64,000 nucleotides of DNA from Rhizobium sp. Q54 (lineage in GTDB: Bacteria; Pseudomonadota; Alphaproteobacteria; UBA2966; CAIVPW01), in NCBI GenBank assembly GCA_945904955.1, contig CAMDPO010000009.1:1-64000 (forward strand), in the 5' to 3' direction. Shown one piece after another: positions 63,522 through 64,000 of this stretch. A program made the position numbers and the translations under genes. The notes under the pieces were generated by a model. The model saw nothing but the letters and a program-made list of their open reading frames with translations. It did not search any database and had not been told where the DNA came from. The first letter of the stretch is position 1. Every line of letters begins with the position of its first letter.

Positions 63522-64000
63522 TCACTTCTTGCTGCCGCGCAGGCGCGACTTGCGGATCAGGCCTTCGTACTGGTGGGCGAGCAGGTGCGACTGGATCTGG
63601 GTGACCGTATCCATGGTCACCGTGACGACGATCAGGAGCGACGTGCCGCCGAAGTAGAACGGGACCGCGAGCCGCGAGATCAGGATTTCGGGCAGCAAGC
63701 AGACGGCGACCAGGTAGAGCGCACCGATGGTGGTGAGTCGCGTCAGCACGAAGTCGAGATAGTCGGCGGTGTTCTTGCCCGGACGAATGCCGGGAATGAA
63801 GCCGCCGTATTTCTTCAGATTATCGGCGGTGTCGACCGGGTTGAAGACGACGGCCGTGTAGAAGTAGGCGAAGAACACGATCAGGCCGCCGTAGATCAAC
63901 AGGTAGGCGGGCTGACCACGGCCCAATAGCGCCGTGAAGCTCGCCAGCCAGCCGGTCGCGCCCTGGGTTGCGGAGAACTGCGCGATGGTGATCGGCAGCA
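63522..64000 (-). CDS. secY: SecY preprotein translocase subunit, C-terminal part
   Basis: About 158 residues are visible, ending RLRGSKK at 63522; the N-terminal part lies beyond the window. SecY forms the protein-conducting channel of the inner membrane with SecE and SecG. Visible blocks are [60 protein letters not shown] and the C-terminal [14 protein letters not shown]. It is followed by adk (72-base gap). Confidence 0.97.
   Translation of the reverse strand, partial: LPITIAQFSATQGATGWLASFTALLGRGQPAYLLIYGGLIVFFAYFYTAVVFNPVDTADNLKKYGGFIPGIRPGKNTADYLDFVLTRLTTIGALYLVAVCLLPEILISRLAVPFYFGGTSLLIVVTVTMDTVTQIQSHLLAHQYEGLIRKSRLRGSKK

Overview
The window is chromosomal DNA of a high-GC (about two-thirds G+C) alphaproteobacterium. 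That placement rests on several lineage-typical genes: an EipB/DUF1849 envelope protein with both conserved cysteines, a PleD response regulator with two receiver domains and GGEEF, ATP12, DUF3572, DUF983 just after rnr, a metal-site-deficient dihydroorotase paired with pyrB, and a compact clpS-clpA. The mix would fit a free-living, possibly flagellated member of a Rhodospirillales-like group; I cannot place it to genus. No phage, integron, CRISPR array or intact insertion sequence is visible. LAYOUT. 1-9.6 kb is mostly minus strand: a secreted protein cut by the window edge, a Sel1 protein, gatC-gatA-gatB, a lipoprotein, and a protease-MoxR-DUF58-VWA operon; ruvX is on the plus strand. 9.8-19.8 kb is a plus-strand run: pyrB, pseudo-dihydroorotase, plsY, dprA, topA, rnr, DUF983, rpmG, closed by a clear terminator. 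19.9-27.7 kb is mixed: pleD, DUF3572, a ROK sugar kinase, a pentapeptide-repeat protein, eipB, a degenerate GGDEF protein, a Rid protein and a FemAB-like acyltransferase. 27.8-40.9 kb is the accessory-looking part described below. 40.9-49.8 kb holds clpS-clpA, a D,D-carboxypeptidase with a SPOR domain, galU-ugd for UDP-glucuronate, a truncated acetyltransferase, and a membrane J-domain/VWA pair. 50-60 kb holds an FAD oxidoreductase with a MipA-like porin, mgtE, tRNA-Leu(GAG), an isolated fliN, lipB, acyP, ATP12, an RluC/RluD-type synthase, rarA and small proteins. 60-64 kb is the end of the ribosomal-protein region (secY-adk-rpsM-rpsK-rpoA-rplQ, minus strand). MOST INTERESTING REGION (31-39.5 kb). 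A 779-residue di-haem MauG/cytochrome c peroxidase-like protein, an NtrC-type orphan response regulator, a 106-residue lipoprotein, a TonB-dependent receptor and a TonB protein lie together. Three near-consensus sigma-54 promoters (TGGCAY-N5-TTGC) lie here: one before the regulator and two in tandem before the receptor. The lipoprotein and the N-terminus of the MauG-like enzyme carry the same two-cysteine helical module, which links a putative redox-modifying enzyme to a small surface protein. The upstream one of the tandem sigma-54 promoters runs into a strong intrinsic terminator about 115 nt downstream with no plausible reading frame between, so it may make a sigma-54-dependent small RNA. 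I propose that these genes form a sigma-54-controlled outer-membrane uptake or surface-redox system; the substrate is unknown. DISPERSED REPEATS. Short palindromic repeats of related sequence (the TTCTTGCCCCTCACCCTGCC family and others) sit at the 3' ends of several genes.
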